From contig JAQCQR010000002.1 in assembly GCA_027687465.1 (NCBI GenBank), forward strand, positions 91,756 through 155,755: 64,000 nt of DNA, written 5' to 3'. The notes beneath the pieces were generated by a model. The model was given only the letters and a program-made list of their open reading frames with translations. It searched no databases and was not told the origin of the DNA. The position numbers and the translations under genes were made by a program. Numbering within the stretch: position 1 is the stretch's first letter; each line of letters opens with the position of its first letter. Source of the stretch: Coriobacteriaceae bacterium AF08-21. GTDB taxonomy: Bacteria; Actinomycetota; Coriobacteriia; Coriobacteriales; Coriobacteriaceae. Below are positions 26,267-37,800 of this stretch, in pieces.

Positions 26267-27628
26267 ATGCTACGCCGCAAGGTCACTGATAGGCTTTTGA
26301 GCTGGAAGAATAACTCCCATAAGGCCCTGCTTGTTACCGGTGCGCGTCAGATTGGCAAGAGCTATGCGATTCGCGCGTTTGGAAAGAGCAACTACGCTTC
26401 GTATTATGAGGTCAATCTGCTACTTGATGCCGAGGCAAGAGACGTACTTGTTGGCGCTAAGAACTCCATTGACTTCATCAACCGTGTGGCCCTTCTTGCG
26501 GATGCACCGCTTGTTGAAGGAGACACGCTTATCTTCGTCGATGAGATTCAGGAGTATCCGCAGATCGTTACACTTATGAAGGCGCTGGTCGAGGACGGAC
26601 GCTTTAGCTATGTCTTCTCGGGGTCTATGCTTGGGACTGAGTTTAAGGGGATCTCTTCTTTCCCGGTGGGGTATGTCGAGCACATTGTTATGCGGCCAAT
26701 GGATTTTGAAGAGTTTTGTTGGGCAAACAGCATCAGCGAGAATGTGCTTGCAGACATCCGCAGCTGCCTTGTCGAGAGGCGTCCCGTCGAAAATTTTATT
26801 CATGAGGCGATGCTCAAAAACTTTAGAGCTTATATCGTTTGCGGCGGCATGCCGGAGGTCGTTCAGAACTATATCGATTCGGGCTATTCGCTCGTGAGAA
26901 CGCGTGAGCTTCAAATTCAGCTAGTCGATCAGTACAAAAGCGATATCTCTAAATATGCATCGACTCGAGCGTTTAACGTTCGCTCCATTTTCGAGCAAAT
27001 TCCCGTTCAGCTTGAGGCGGAGTCCCATCGCTTTATCGTCTCGTCTCTAGGCGAGGGAGCTCGTCTTCAAAAATACGAGCAGGATTTCCTATGGCTGGTG
27101 AACGCAGGCGTTGGATTGATGGTCCCCCAGGTGACGGAGGCACGAAGTCCTCTCAAGAGGACGGAGAAAACGACGGCCTTTAAACTATACGAGTCCGATA
27201 CAGGTATGCTCGCATCGCGGTATCCCGGCAGCACGGCACGCGCCGTCTACCTTGACATGAAAACCCCCAACCTCGGCGGCCTCTATGAGAACGTGGTCGC
27301 ACAGGAACTCGTTGCCCTCGGAGCAGATACGTGGTACTACCAAACGCGTGAGGTCGGTGAAGTCGACTTTGTAATCGAAGGTGCCCGCGGGCATGTTGTC
27401 CCAATCGAAGTCAAATCGGGCAAGAAAGTTCGAGCACATGCAGCCCTCGACCGTTTGATGAGTGTGGGCGAGTACAAAATTCCCGAGGCCGTTGTGCTGA
27501 GCCACGAAAACCTTTACAAAGAGGGCAAGATCCTTTACGTTCCAATCTATATGACATTCTGTCTCGATGAGTTTATGGAAAAGGACGACCCCAACAACGA
27601 TTTCTCGTTTGCACCCATATCTCTCTAG
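26267..27628 (+). CDS. AAA ATPase with C-terminal DUF4143/nuclease-like domain
   Basis: 453 residues. Walker A is TGARQIGKS (residues 24-32) and Walker B LIFVDEIQ (D92, E93), typical of the AAA_14 family; the middle matches the DUF4143 helical region. The C-terminus has EVDFVIEG and VPIEVKSGKK, the D-(E)xK core of a restriction-endonuclease fold. These proteins are widespread accessory genes of unproven function, possibly in DNA metabolism or defence. GAGGTG lies just upstream. Codon use is AT-richer than in the neighbours, and a repeat array sits on each side, so horizontal acquisition is plausible. Confidence 0.85.
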   Translation: MLRRKVTDRLLSWKNNSHKALLVTGARQIGKSYAIRAFGKSNYASYYEVNLLLDAEARDVLVGAKNSIDFINRVALLADAPLVEGDTLIFVDEIQEYPQIVTLMKALVEDGRFSYVFSGSMLGTEFKGISSFPVGYVEHIVMRPMDFEEFCWANSISENVLADIRSCLVERRPVENFIHEAMLKNFRAYIVCGGMPEVVQNYIDSGYSLVRTRELQIQLVDQYKSDISKYASTRAFNVRSIFEQIPVQLEAESHRFIVSSLGEGARLQKYEQDFLWLVNAGVGLMVPQVTEARSPLKRTEKTTAFKLYESDTGMLASRYPGSTARAVYLDMKTPNLGGLYENVVAQELVALGADTWYYQTREVGEVDFVIEGARGHVVPIEVKSGKKVRAHAALDRLMSVGEYKIPEAVVLSHENLYKEGKILYVPIYMTFCLDEFMEKDDPNNDFSFAPISL

Positions 27629-27657
27629 GTCATCTGAGTCCGCAAGCCAGCCCCCAC

Positions 27658-27878
27658 GCCCAAAGTACTGCGCCTTTCGCGCCAAAGGCGCGAAACAGCA
27701 AGGGGATAGAAGGCAGCGACAACCAACTCCCCCACTATGCCCAAAGTGCTGCGATGTTTCGCGCAAAGCGCGAAACAGCACTGGGGCAGCAGAAGGCCAC
27801 AATCAGCTAGCCCTCCATGCCCAAAGTGGCGCGTGGTTTCGCGGCCACGCCGCGAAACAGCGACCGGGACAAGGCACC
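27658..27878. repeat. Three tandem ~80-bp hairpin repeats
   Basis: Units start at 27658, 27739 and 27819 with GCCCAAAGT. Each carries a palindrome ending CGCGAAACAGC: TTTCGCGCC/GGCGCGAAA, GTTTCGCGC/GCGCGAAAC, GTTTCGCGGC/GCCGCGAAAC. The stems differ between units but stay paired. Confidence 0.85.
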
Positions 27879-27928
27879 CCCACAGCCACGTCCTTCATTC
27901 AGCCCCACAATCCGAGGACGTAGTCGTA

Positions 27929-28053
27929 GCAGGATCTGAGGGCTAACCTTCGCGGACACTCCGCAGGACGAAAGAACCCCCGTCGCACGTAGTGCGCAGC
28001 GGGGGTTCTTTCATGTCCGAGGACGTCCGCGAAGGTCAGCCCTCAGATCCTGC
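27929..28053. repeat. 29-bp inverted repeat around the PFOR terminator
   Basis: 27929-27957 is the reverse complement of 28025-28053 with one mismatch. The central hairpin at 27971-28011 lies between the arms, making one long cruciform-like structure just beyond the PFOR stop codon. Confidence 0.9.
27971..28011 (-). terminator. Terminator of PFOR
   Basis: AAAGAACCCCCG and CGGGGGTTCTTT form a 12-bp stem with GCAC/GTGC inside; on the minus strand it ends GTTCTTTC. Symmetric flanks allow action in both directions. Confidence 0.8.
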
Positions 28054-28063
28054 GGTGGGAGAC

Positions 28064-31603
<3,540 letters not shown>

Positions 31604-32001
31604 ATACCCCTCTCCTCTCATATAGGTATACAGGCCCCGGCGATCGCCGGGATGTTGGCGTGATGGGATTTTCGCTGTTGCTTCCAATCATCTGGCAGGC
31701 AGGCTCAGCAGCAGGTACATGGCGTGGAGAGAAGGCATGCCGAGGCGAGGAGGGCTGCACGCGCTCCACAAGCCCAGCTACCCGTCTTGCACATGACCGA
31801 GCGCCGCAAAGGCCGCATGCCGGATGCTCCCGGGCACGCCCCGGCGATGGGAAGCGCCCGCAACGGAAATCCGCATGCGGGTTTATTGTACCCCGCCGTC
31901 AAGTGTAATTTCGGCAAATATAGGCGGGCGGTAAAGGTTTACCTTGGGTGACCATCAAGGGCAAAATTGATCCTTCCGTCACCGAGGGACCAAATGGCAG
32001 C
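31604..32001. other. Intergenic region upstream of PFOR
   Basis: About 400 bp, mostly the PFOR leader and promoter on the minus strand. I see no convincing gene in it. Confidence 0.4.
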
Positions 32002-32062
32002 TGCGGTGAAATAGGAACTGTTTTTGCCGGCCGTAGCCTTAAACAGCCCCTATTTCACCGCA
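32002..32062 (-). other. Hairpin downstream of the truncated FHA gene
   Basis: TGCGGTGAAATAGG (32002-32015) pairs with CCTATTTCACCGCA (32049-32062), continued by TGTTT/AAACA. There is no T tract. It may terminate or stabilise the FHA transcript, or mark the island edge. Confidence 0.55.
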
Positions 32063-32080
32063 ACTTATTTAGGAGATGAG

Positions 32081-32575
32081 TCAGAGGGCGCCGAGGAGGA
32101 TGGCGTAGGTTGTGGATTCTCCGAGCTTGAGCTCGTCACCGGGGTTGAGCTGGGCGGAGCGGCCGGGCTCGACCTGGGTGCAGACGTTCGTCGCGTCGTT
32201 TACCACCACGGTTCCGTTGGTGGACGACAGGTCCTCAACGTACCAGACATTTTGGTCATCGCACCACACGTGGGCATGGCGAGCCGAAACGTCATCGCCC
32301 ACATCGGTGATGCCGCCCTCCCCCGTTGCCAGCGCGCCGATCTCGACGCCTTCCTCACTCGGCTGAATCCAGCGCGGGACGCTCACCGCGTAGCCGTTTT
32401 GCACGCGCAGCAGTCCCAGCGGATGCGCCGGCGCGACCTCGTGCTCGCCCGACTTGGAACCAAGGCGGGCGTGAGAGCAAACGGCATAGGGAACGAATCT
32501 TGCGGATGTACTCCTCGACGTCAGGCAGGTAAGCCCCACGAAGTCACCGGGGAGGCCCAAGCGGCCCGGCACCAC
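32081..32575 (-). CDS. FHA-domain protein, N-terminally truncated paralogue (possible pseudogene)
   Basis: 164 residues from a GTG. The last ~120 residues are a FHA domain closely similar to the C-terminus of the 312-residue protein at 38751 (shared SARHAH, VEDLSSTNGT, GDELKLGESTTYAIL). Upstream of the shared part the sequence is unrelated and codon use is poor, so the first ~40 residues look like chance extension. The nucleotide match spans about 32081-32460, with many silent differences, and stops near the stop codon. Either a truncated functional phosphopeptide-binding domain or debris left at an island boundary. Confidence 0.55.
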   Translation of the reverse strand: MVPGRLGLPGDFVGLTCLTSRSTSARFVPYAVCSHARLGSKSGEHEVAPAHPLGLLRVQNGYAVSVPRWIQPSEEGVEIGALATGEGGITDVGDDVSARHAHVWCDDQNVWYVEDLSSTNGTVVVNDATNVCTQVEPGRSAQLNPGDELKLGESTTYAILLGAL

Positions 32576-33003
32576 TTCCAGATTCTGACCAGGGCGAGTC
32601 GTTCGCCGGTGGCTGAAGGCTCGCTCCCACCCAAAAGGGGAGATTCGCGTTGTTCCCCAATCGCTCTCGCATCTTTCATTTTGCTCGAGGTGGGCTATAA
32701 AAACTTTCCTGGTGAAAGGCGGCGATTGGTTTCCTTTCTTTCTAGAGGAGCGCGCCTGTAATCTGTTTTCATCCTAAATCAAGTTGAGATCGGACCTTCC
32801 AGAGGCAAGTCGACTCAAACTGCGAGGCTCCATGTTGGAATAAAGAGCGCTGTCGAAGTGCCAACAACACAAAGCTTGCCAGTCTCAAATAGAACCTTTT
32901 GGGAGTCCGATTGGGCCGCACACCGAATCCCCGCTGGTGGTTTTTTATAGCTGCGTAACAATAAACAAGGTTAGTGCCAGTCCAGCATGAAATTGAGGAA
33001 CGT
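32576..33003 (+). other. Leader region of the radical SAM gene
   Basis: About 430 bp, AT-rich toward its right end. A weak hairpin CACC...GGTG followed by TTTTTTAT (32922-32949) may act as an attenuator before the radical SAM gene. No gene seen. Confidence 0.35.
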
Positions 33004-34362
33004 ATGCATTTTTTCTCAGTAAGTGATCGTCGTTACTGCTTCGATGAGGTCACTCGCAATTGCTTTCAGGTTGACCAAGCATCAGAAGATGCGCTTCGCA
33101 TATTTGAAGCATCGGGAAGAACGGTCAACTCGAAGTTGCTAACAAAGTCACTTGCTGCGAAAGGCTACGACCAAACGACCATAGCAGAACTTGAAGACGA
33201 CATTGATGAGTATCAACGATTGTCTGAGCGGACTTTCTTAACAAAAGACACGCCTCGAAAACTTAGATCCATCGAACTCCACGTTTCACATGCATGCAAC
33301 CTTGGTTGTAGTTACTGTTTTGCCGGTAAAGGAGATTATGGAACGTCTCCTCTGCTGATGACAGACGAGATAGCCTTCAAGGCGGTCGACTACCTCGTCG
33401 CAAGTTCATCGGAAAACGAAACGCTTGCAATCGTCTTTTTTGGTGGGGAACCCATGATTAACGAGCCGCTGATATGGAAAACGGTCGACTATTCAAAAAG
33501 AATATACCCCAATAGAAACTTTACCTATTCTATTACGACCAACGGAACGCTTTTGAATGACACTGCTGTGAATTCTTTCAAGGAGCACGGGTTTTCTGTT
33601 CTGATTAGTCTCGATGGTACAGGATGCAAGCACGATGCATCGCGCCCGTACAAGACGGGAGGCGGCTCTTTCTCCGATATCGACAAAAACGTTCGTCGTT
33701 TTTCCGAGTCGTTCCCCTTCGGCGCAAGAGCGACCTTAACAAATAATAACTGTAACCTTGTTGAAGACTATCTTCAGTTTAAAGAGATGGGCTTCAGAAG
33801 GATTTACTTCTCGCCCGTGAGCTCATTCGATGAGAATATCAAACTCGACGAACACTCATTAAACAAAATCAGGGCGGGCCTAATAGATTTGGCGGATCAA
33901 TATCTCAAACAGATTGATCAAGGGGAAAAGCCCTTGTTTAGAACATTGAAAACTGCAGTTGATTTGATTATGAGCAACAGGATCGCCTTTGTCGGATGCG
34001 GGGCTGGCAGGCGTTTTATTTCCGTGACTCCCGAAGGGGACGTATACCCCTGTCACAGGTTTGTCGGGATGATGCGATTCAAAATGGGCAACATCGTCAC
34101 CGGAATTGACGAAACTAGGTATATTGAAAACTGGAGTCAGGGTGTCGAAAAAAGAATTGACTGTACGGACTGTTGGGCTCGGTCTTTCTGTGGTGGGGGC
34201 TGTAGCTGGGAGGCTGCAGACGAGCACGGCTACTTGCCCAAGAGTCTACACCCTGCATCATGTGAATATAGAAAAATGTGCTACGAGATGGCTTTTGACC
34301 TTATTTCCCGCCACTCATCTTCGCAGGAGAAAAATCAACGAGAAGCTACTGTATCGGAATAA
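33004..34362 (+). CDS. Radical SAM/SPASM peptide maturase (ranthipeptide type)
   Basis: 452 residues. The N-terminal ~75 residues (MHFFSVSDRRYCFDEVTRNC, then a helical stretch) resemble the peptide-recognition region of RiPP maturases. The radical SAM core has C98-x3-C102-x2-C105 (CNLGCSYCF) and GGEP at 147-150. The SPASM region supplies further Cys for auxiliary clusters (C332, C350, C387, C390, C396, C400, C420, C426) in YPCHRF and CTDCWARSFCGGGC. It belongs with thioether-forming enzymes such as SCIFF/CcpM/PapB-type proteins. GAGGA lies before the ATG at 33004; a GTG ten codons earlier is less likely. Two Cys-rich peptides follow, its presumed substrates. Confidence 0.88.
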   Translation: MHFFSVSDRRYCFDEVTRNCFQVDQASEDALRIFEASGRTVNSKLLTKSLAAKGYDQTTIAELEDDIDEYQRLSERTFLTKDTPRKLRSIELHVSHACNLGCSYCFAGKGDYGTSPLLMTDEIAFKAVDYLVASSSENETLAIVFFGGEPMINEPLIWKTVDYSKRIYPNRNFTYSITTNGTLLNDTAVNSFKEHGFSVLISLDGTGCKHDASRPYKTGGGSFSDIDKNVRRFSESFPFGARATLTNNNCNLVEDYLQFKEMGFRRIYFSPVSSFDENIKLDEHSLNKIRAGLIDLADQYLKQIDQGEKPLFRTLKTAVDLIMSNRIAFVGCGAGRRFISVTPEGDVYPCHRFVGMMRFKMGNIVTGIDETRYIENWSQGVEKRIDCTDCWARSFCGGGCSWEAADEHGYLPKSLHPASCEYRKMCYEMAFDLISRHSSSQEKNQREATVSE

Positions 34363-34531
34363 GCGGTTCAGCGCATTGCTGTCACCATTGTGGAGGTGTT
34401 CGTTCTTCTGATTACCGTCTGCGAAGCTTATTGCTACGTTCGCCGAAACCATTCTAGAAATATGGTGAACTAGACATCTTGGTTTGTTATACACAATATT
34501 GAGGTTTTTCTGCACTCAAAGGGAGGTAGTC
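34363..34531 (+). promoter_or_regulatory. Possible promoter region of the precursor genes
   Basis: A 169-bp AT-rich gap between maturase and peptides. TAGACA (34472-34477) and AATATT, 18 bp apart, could form a promoter, giving the peptides their own higher transcription. Confidence 0.3.
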
Positions 34532-34735
34532 GTGAAGCATATTCATCCGATTAATCCAGGAAGTGGCGACGAGGCAGGCGTGAAGCCGATGTCTTTTGAC
34601 TGCCTCTTGGGCATTACTGACATCTGTACTGTTTATGATAAAGCAGATGGCTGTGGTGCATACGATTACTGCGACTATGACATGGATGGCGGCAGCATCT
34701 GCGTTGTAGATCACTGTGGCATTGATCAAACGTAG
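34532..34735 (+). CDS. Cys/Asp-rich RiPP precursor peptide A (ranthipeptide-like)
   Basis: 67 residues from a GTG with AAGGGAGGT 4 nt upstream. The leader begins MKHIHPINPG. The core (about residue 24 on) has six Cys, each followed by Asp at a short distance: C24/D30, C32/D36, C41/D45, C47/D50, C57/D60, C62/D65, two of them C-x3-D. In freyrasin-type ranthipeptides a radical SAM enzyme links Cys sulfur to the beta-carbon of such Asp residues. The peptide follows a radical SAM/SPASM gene and shares its leader start with peptide B. No hydrophobic stretch is present. The product and activity are inferred. Confidence 0.8.
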   Translation: MKHIHPINPGSGDEAGVKPMSFDCLLGITDICTVYDKADGCGAYDYCDYDMDGGSICVVDHCGIDQT

Positions 34736-34765
34736 TCTCTAATTGGATTAAGGTGAGGAGCTGTT

Positions 34766-34945
34766 ATGAAGCATATCCATCCTGTTGGTTCAAATGAACA
34801 TACTCCCGTTGAGCCTTGTTGTCTTGGAGTTGATATATGCAATTTTTACGACATCGCCGAGTGCCCTGTTGCGGATTGGTGCTATGTCGATAAAGAATCA
34901 AGCTGTGTTTTGCCAGCAGATTGGTGCGATCCAGTTGACGAGTAG
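34766..34945 (+). CDS. Cys/Asp-rich RiPP precursor peptide B (ranthipeptide-like)
   Basis: 59 residues; AGGTGAGGAG sits 5 nt before the ATG. It starts MKHIHPVGSN, nearly the same as peptide A, then has seven Cys. Six pair with a following Asp: C19/D23, C25/D29, C33/D37, C39/D42, C47/D52, C54/D58, four of them exactly C-x3-D. Recurrent D-aromatic-Cys steps (ADWC twice) align it with peptide A despite low identity, so the Cys-Asp spacing, not the sequence, seems to be conserved. It lies 30 bp after peptide A, in the same operon. Confidence 0.8.
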   Translation: MKHIHPVGSNEHTPVEPCCLGVDICNFYDIAECPVADWCYVDKESSCVLPADWCDPVDE

Positions 34946-35024
34946 TTTTTGTGTCTAGGAACTATTTGGTCCAATTCAAAATAAGATGGGGACAAATACC
35001 AAAATCTCGTGTCTGGGAGGAGTT

Positions 35025-35132
35025 ATGCCATTATTGCAAGGTCTCGTTGGATTAACCTTTGTACTTGCTTTATATCTGGCACCTTTTTTATTGTTATTCT
35101 TCATTATCCGATTCTTTCTTCGGAAAAAATAG
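35025..35132 (+). CDS. 35-residue hydrophobic peptide
   Basis: GGGAGGAG is 4 nt upstream of the ATG, a strong site. The peptide is one transmembrane helix (GLVGLTFVLALYLAPFLLLF) ending in a positive tail RFFLRKK, so it should insert with the C-terminus inside. In this place it could be an immunity or export helper for the RiPP, or a small toxin. Those roles are inference; no family is recognised. Confidence 0.55.
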   Translation: MPLLQGLVGLTFVLALYLAPFLLLFFIIRFFLRKK

Positions 35133-35200
35133 GAGTATCACGCAAACATTAGCGTAGCTTTCTTCCAATATGAGCCGAGCATTGGCAAGTGGAATAAGAA

Positions 35201-35280
35201 GCCCGACCGTTCGTCACATGAAAGTGATCGGACGGGCCTCTCAATTTAACCCGGGCCGCCACCCATAGCGGCTTTCCGGG
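35201..35280. terminator. Two hairpins after the small-peptide genes
   Basis: An imperfect stem GCCCG-CCG ... CGG-CGGGC (35201-35237), then CCGG-CCGC/GCGG-CCGG (35252-35280). They probably end the RiPP transcript, but neither has a proper T tract; TTTTTT at 35791-35796, after a partial stem, is a further candidate. Confidence 0.4.
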
Positions 35281-35335
35281 CGTATTTTCGGTGCAAAGCA
35301 ATCGTCAGTTTAATCCTATGCGTCGATACCGCATT

Positions 35336-35523
35336 TCATTTGTTCGGCTCGTATTCTACGGCCTTGTAACCCTCGCACTCTCCGGCAAACGGATTGAACA
35401 CGAAGGCAGAGATGATGTGTGCGTGGACATCGAGGCTGCTGTAGGCAACATACTGGGGCATGGACCCCCGCTGCGCGTGGCATGCGGCCCGGCATATTCA
35501 TTGCCGTCCAACCCCGTGTAGTT
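35336..35523 (-). pseudogene. Frameshifted gene remnant
   Basis: On the minus strand the frame YTGLDGNEYAGPHATRSGG continues, after a shift near the C run at 35465-35469, as YVAYSSLDVHAHIISAFVFN ... AVEYEPNK and a TGA. The composition is protein-like in both pieces. The family is not recognised. Confidence 0.4.
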
Positions 35524-35829
35524 GCAGCAAAGGGTGGAACCTCAATGCTCAGCTCATGTTGTCCGTGGGACACGAGAATTGTAAGTACACTTTGGTGTGA
35601 TTCTCACGATGATACTGAGCCACCTGGAATAAGATACGTCGCGACAACACTTCGCTTCACCTCTGTCTCGACAAGACAACGTAGACTAAAGTTTCCTTTA
35701 GTAAGAGAATGAGAACTATATCTGAAAGCGTTGCGATGGCGTGAAGGCACCGAGTCCGAACCGACTGAATGCTACGTGCATCTGCATCGCTTTTTTGTTA
35801 TCTCTGTCAGTTGGGTAGCACTACACTTG
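35524..35829. other. AT-rich gap before the ABC exporter end
   Basis: About 300 bp between the remnant and the convergent ABC gene. Apart from the weak stem ending in TTTTTT (35725-35796) I see nothing. Confidence 0.35.
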
Positions 35830-37485
35830 TCAGCATTTACCCCGGTACATGCTGCCTAAATCCACTACCCCTTCTACCGCGCCGACCATCTCGTCATCGT
35901 GAGAGACAATGATGATCAGCTGGCTTTGCTTGTTGCGCTTAACATAGGCCGCAAGCTCGGCGCGGCTTACAGCGTCTAACCCAGTCGTGGGCTCGTCGAG
36001 TACCAAAACTGACGACTTGCGTGAAATCGCCGACCATAAGTACACTCGGCGCAGCTCACCGCCCGAAAGCGCGGAGCAACGTTTCCCGAGCAACTCCTTC
36101 ACGCTGTTTTCCAGCGAAAGTAGGCCATCTACACCCCGGTGATAGGAAGAAAAGGGCGTGTCGAAATACTCTAACAGCTCTTTCACCGTTTCGTCCGGCG
36201 CGAAGCACGACTGTGGGCAGCACGATATCTCTCTCGCACGTATGTAATCCAAGTCGCATTCTTCGATTGGCACGCCGTTGTATTTTACTTTGCCTTTCGA
36301 TGAGTATAGCCCGAGCATCAAGTAAAGAAGTGACGTCTTGCCTCTTCCGTTTTCCCCAACTATGCAATATGTACCAGGACCGGAAAACTTGAAAGAAAAC
36401 CCGCCGAGGACCTCTCGGACAGATCCGTCTGGAAGGGCAACCGAGAATTCCAAATCAGATACCGAAATGTCATTTATTTCATCGAGTTTAGCTAAATCGG
36501 TCCGATTCCACCCCGATCTCTCCTTTTCTCTCGTCGCGATAGCCGTCCTATCCCATGATGCTTTGGCATCTTGATAGGATTTGAACAATGACATCATACT
36601 TTTCAAAGTCTTAAAGAGAACCGCGAAGTATGTACCGATGATAGTGTACTCGCCTATTGACATAGTTCCGTTAATGATTCGTACTCCGGAAACAACAAGT
36701 ATCACCGCTTGAAACAACGCTGCGAAAAGACCATCGAGCGATGTCAGAGAATATGATAGCTTTCCGGAGCGCAAAACTTTGGGAAAATAGCTCTTAAACC
36801 CAGCGTCGAGCGCTTGTTCGCTCTTGCCGTACGAAGATGTCAGTTGAATGTTGAGAATCTGATTAAGCTGCGATGCAATTGCGGCGTAAAAGGCGCTGTC
36901 CGCCTCTTTCTTCTCATACGTGACCCTATACAAAAGTTTCCTCAACCCAGTAATTACACAGAAATACACGATGAGGAGAATGATGGAAAACACCGCGAGA
37001 GTTGAATCAATTGACCATATGATAAGCAATACGATGGGAATGGCTACAATGGACAGCGGCGCACTGATAAAATTCGCCAAAACGAAGGATGAGACCACGC
37101 TAGAGTCGGAAATAATCCGTTGCGTTGTATAGGCTGGATCGATGGTCCGACTCACCAAGTAATCGTCTCTTTCAAAACGCAAGACGGCCTCCCTGAGAAG
37201 ATCAAAGGAAAGTCTCGTGGTTATGCGAATGGAAAGTGTTCCTGCAAAATAAGTAAAGAGGGTGGAGAAAACTCCTATTGACGCAACCAGGAGCGCGAAG
37301 AGTACGGCGTCTCTTTCGCTGCGGTTACCGAGAAGAAAATCTAAGAATTTCCCGTTCACGTATGGCATGGCATAGGAGAGAGCGGTTCCAATCACCGTGA
37401 TAGCAATGAAGACGAAAGCCCCTTTTGCTCTGATGAACCTCGAGAGAACGCATCGAATCAAGGAAGGCCCCAATCTACCCGCCAC
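35830..37485 (-). CDS. ABC exporter, fused permease and ATPase, in the RiPP island
   Basis: 551 residues: six membrane helices (about 20-310) and an ATPase domain with Walker A GENGRGKTS, a Q-loop CCPQSCF, signature LSGGELRR, Walker B VLVLDEPTTGLD and H-loop IVSHDD. It lacks an N-terminal C39 peptidase, so leader removal would need another protease. It is convergent with the radical SAM operon and shares its low GC, so it is the likely exporter of the modified peptides. The GTG at 37485 has no clear ribosome site; a TTG a few codons inside is possible. Confidence 0.82.
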   Translation of the reverse strand: MAGRLGPSLIRCVLSRFIRAKGAFVFIAITVIGTALSYAMPYVNGKFLDFLLGNRSERDAVLFALLVASIGVFSTLFTYFAGTLSIRITTRLSFDLLREAVLRFERDDYLVSRTIDPAYTTQRIISDSSVVSSFVLANFISAPLSIVAIPIVLLIIWSIDSTLAVFSIILLIVYFCVITGLRKLLYRVTYEKKEADSAFYAAIASQLNQILNIQLTSSYGKSEQALDAGFKSYFPKVLRSGKLSYSLTSLDGLFAALFQAVILVVSGVRIINGTMSIGEYTIIGTYFAVLFKTLKSMMSLFKSYQDAKASWDRTAIATREKERSGWNRTDLAKLDEINDISVSDLEFSVALPDGSVREVLGGFSFKFSGPGTYCIVGENGRGKTSLLYLMLGLYSSKGKVKYNGVPIEECDLDYIRAREISCCPQSCFAPDETVKELLEYFDTPFSSYHRGVDGLLSLENSVKELLGKRCSALSGGELRRVYLWSAISRKSSVLVLDEPTTGLDAVSRAELAAYVKRNKQSQLIIIVSHDDEMVGAVEGVVDLGSMYRGKC

Positions 37486-37630
37486 AAAACATCAATCACT
37501 GATACCTTACACCTCAACACAACAGGAGCGAAGATTTGCCAATGAGACTGCTTTAAGATTGCCTTGGGCCAATACGATCTCAAGCTCTTCCTACAAGAGA
37601 GTCGGAATCGGACATCTCCTCCGACGAACC

Positions 37631-37676
37631 TGGCAATCGGGCGGTTGAAATATCTTTTTCAACCGCCCGATTGCCA
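37631..37676. repeat. Perfect 20-bp palindrome
   Basis: 37631-37650 and 37657-37676 are exact reverse complements (beginning TGGCAATCGGGCGG) with a 6-nt loop. It lies about 145 bp upstream of the ABC exporter start and 124 bp beyond the decayed methyltransferase. Confidence 0.9.
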
Positions 37677-37800
37677 CAATAGATTTGAGCATCCGCCCAC
37701 AAACGTCCGCGTTTTATACCCATCAAATCCTTTGCCTTTTGTCGTCTAGACTAGAAAAATCGCTCGAAATAACGCAACCGGCCTGCTCGCTTGAAGAAAC

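Noticed and set aside
27658..27878. CRISPR-like array
   Set aside because: The repeats are about 80 bp, contain the palindromes, and have no short unique spacers or cas genes nearby.
34106..34411. Extra small frame overlapping the end of the radical SAM gene
   Set aside because: It overlaps SPASM Cys codons out of frame and has no ribosome site.
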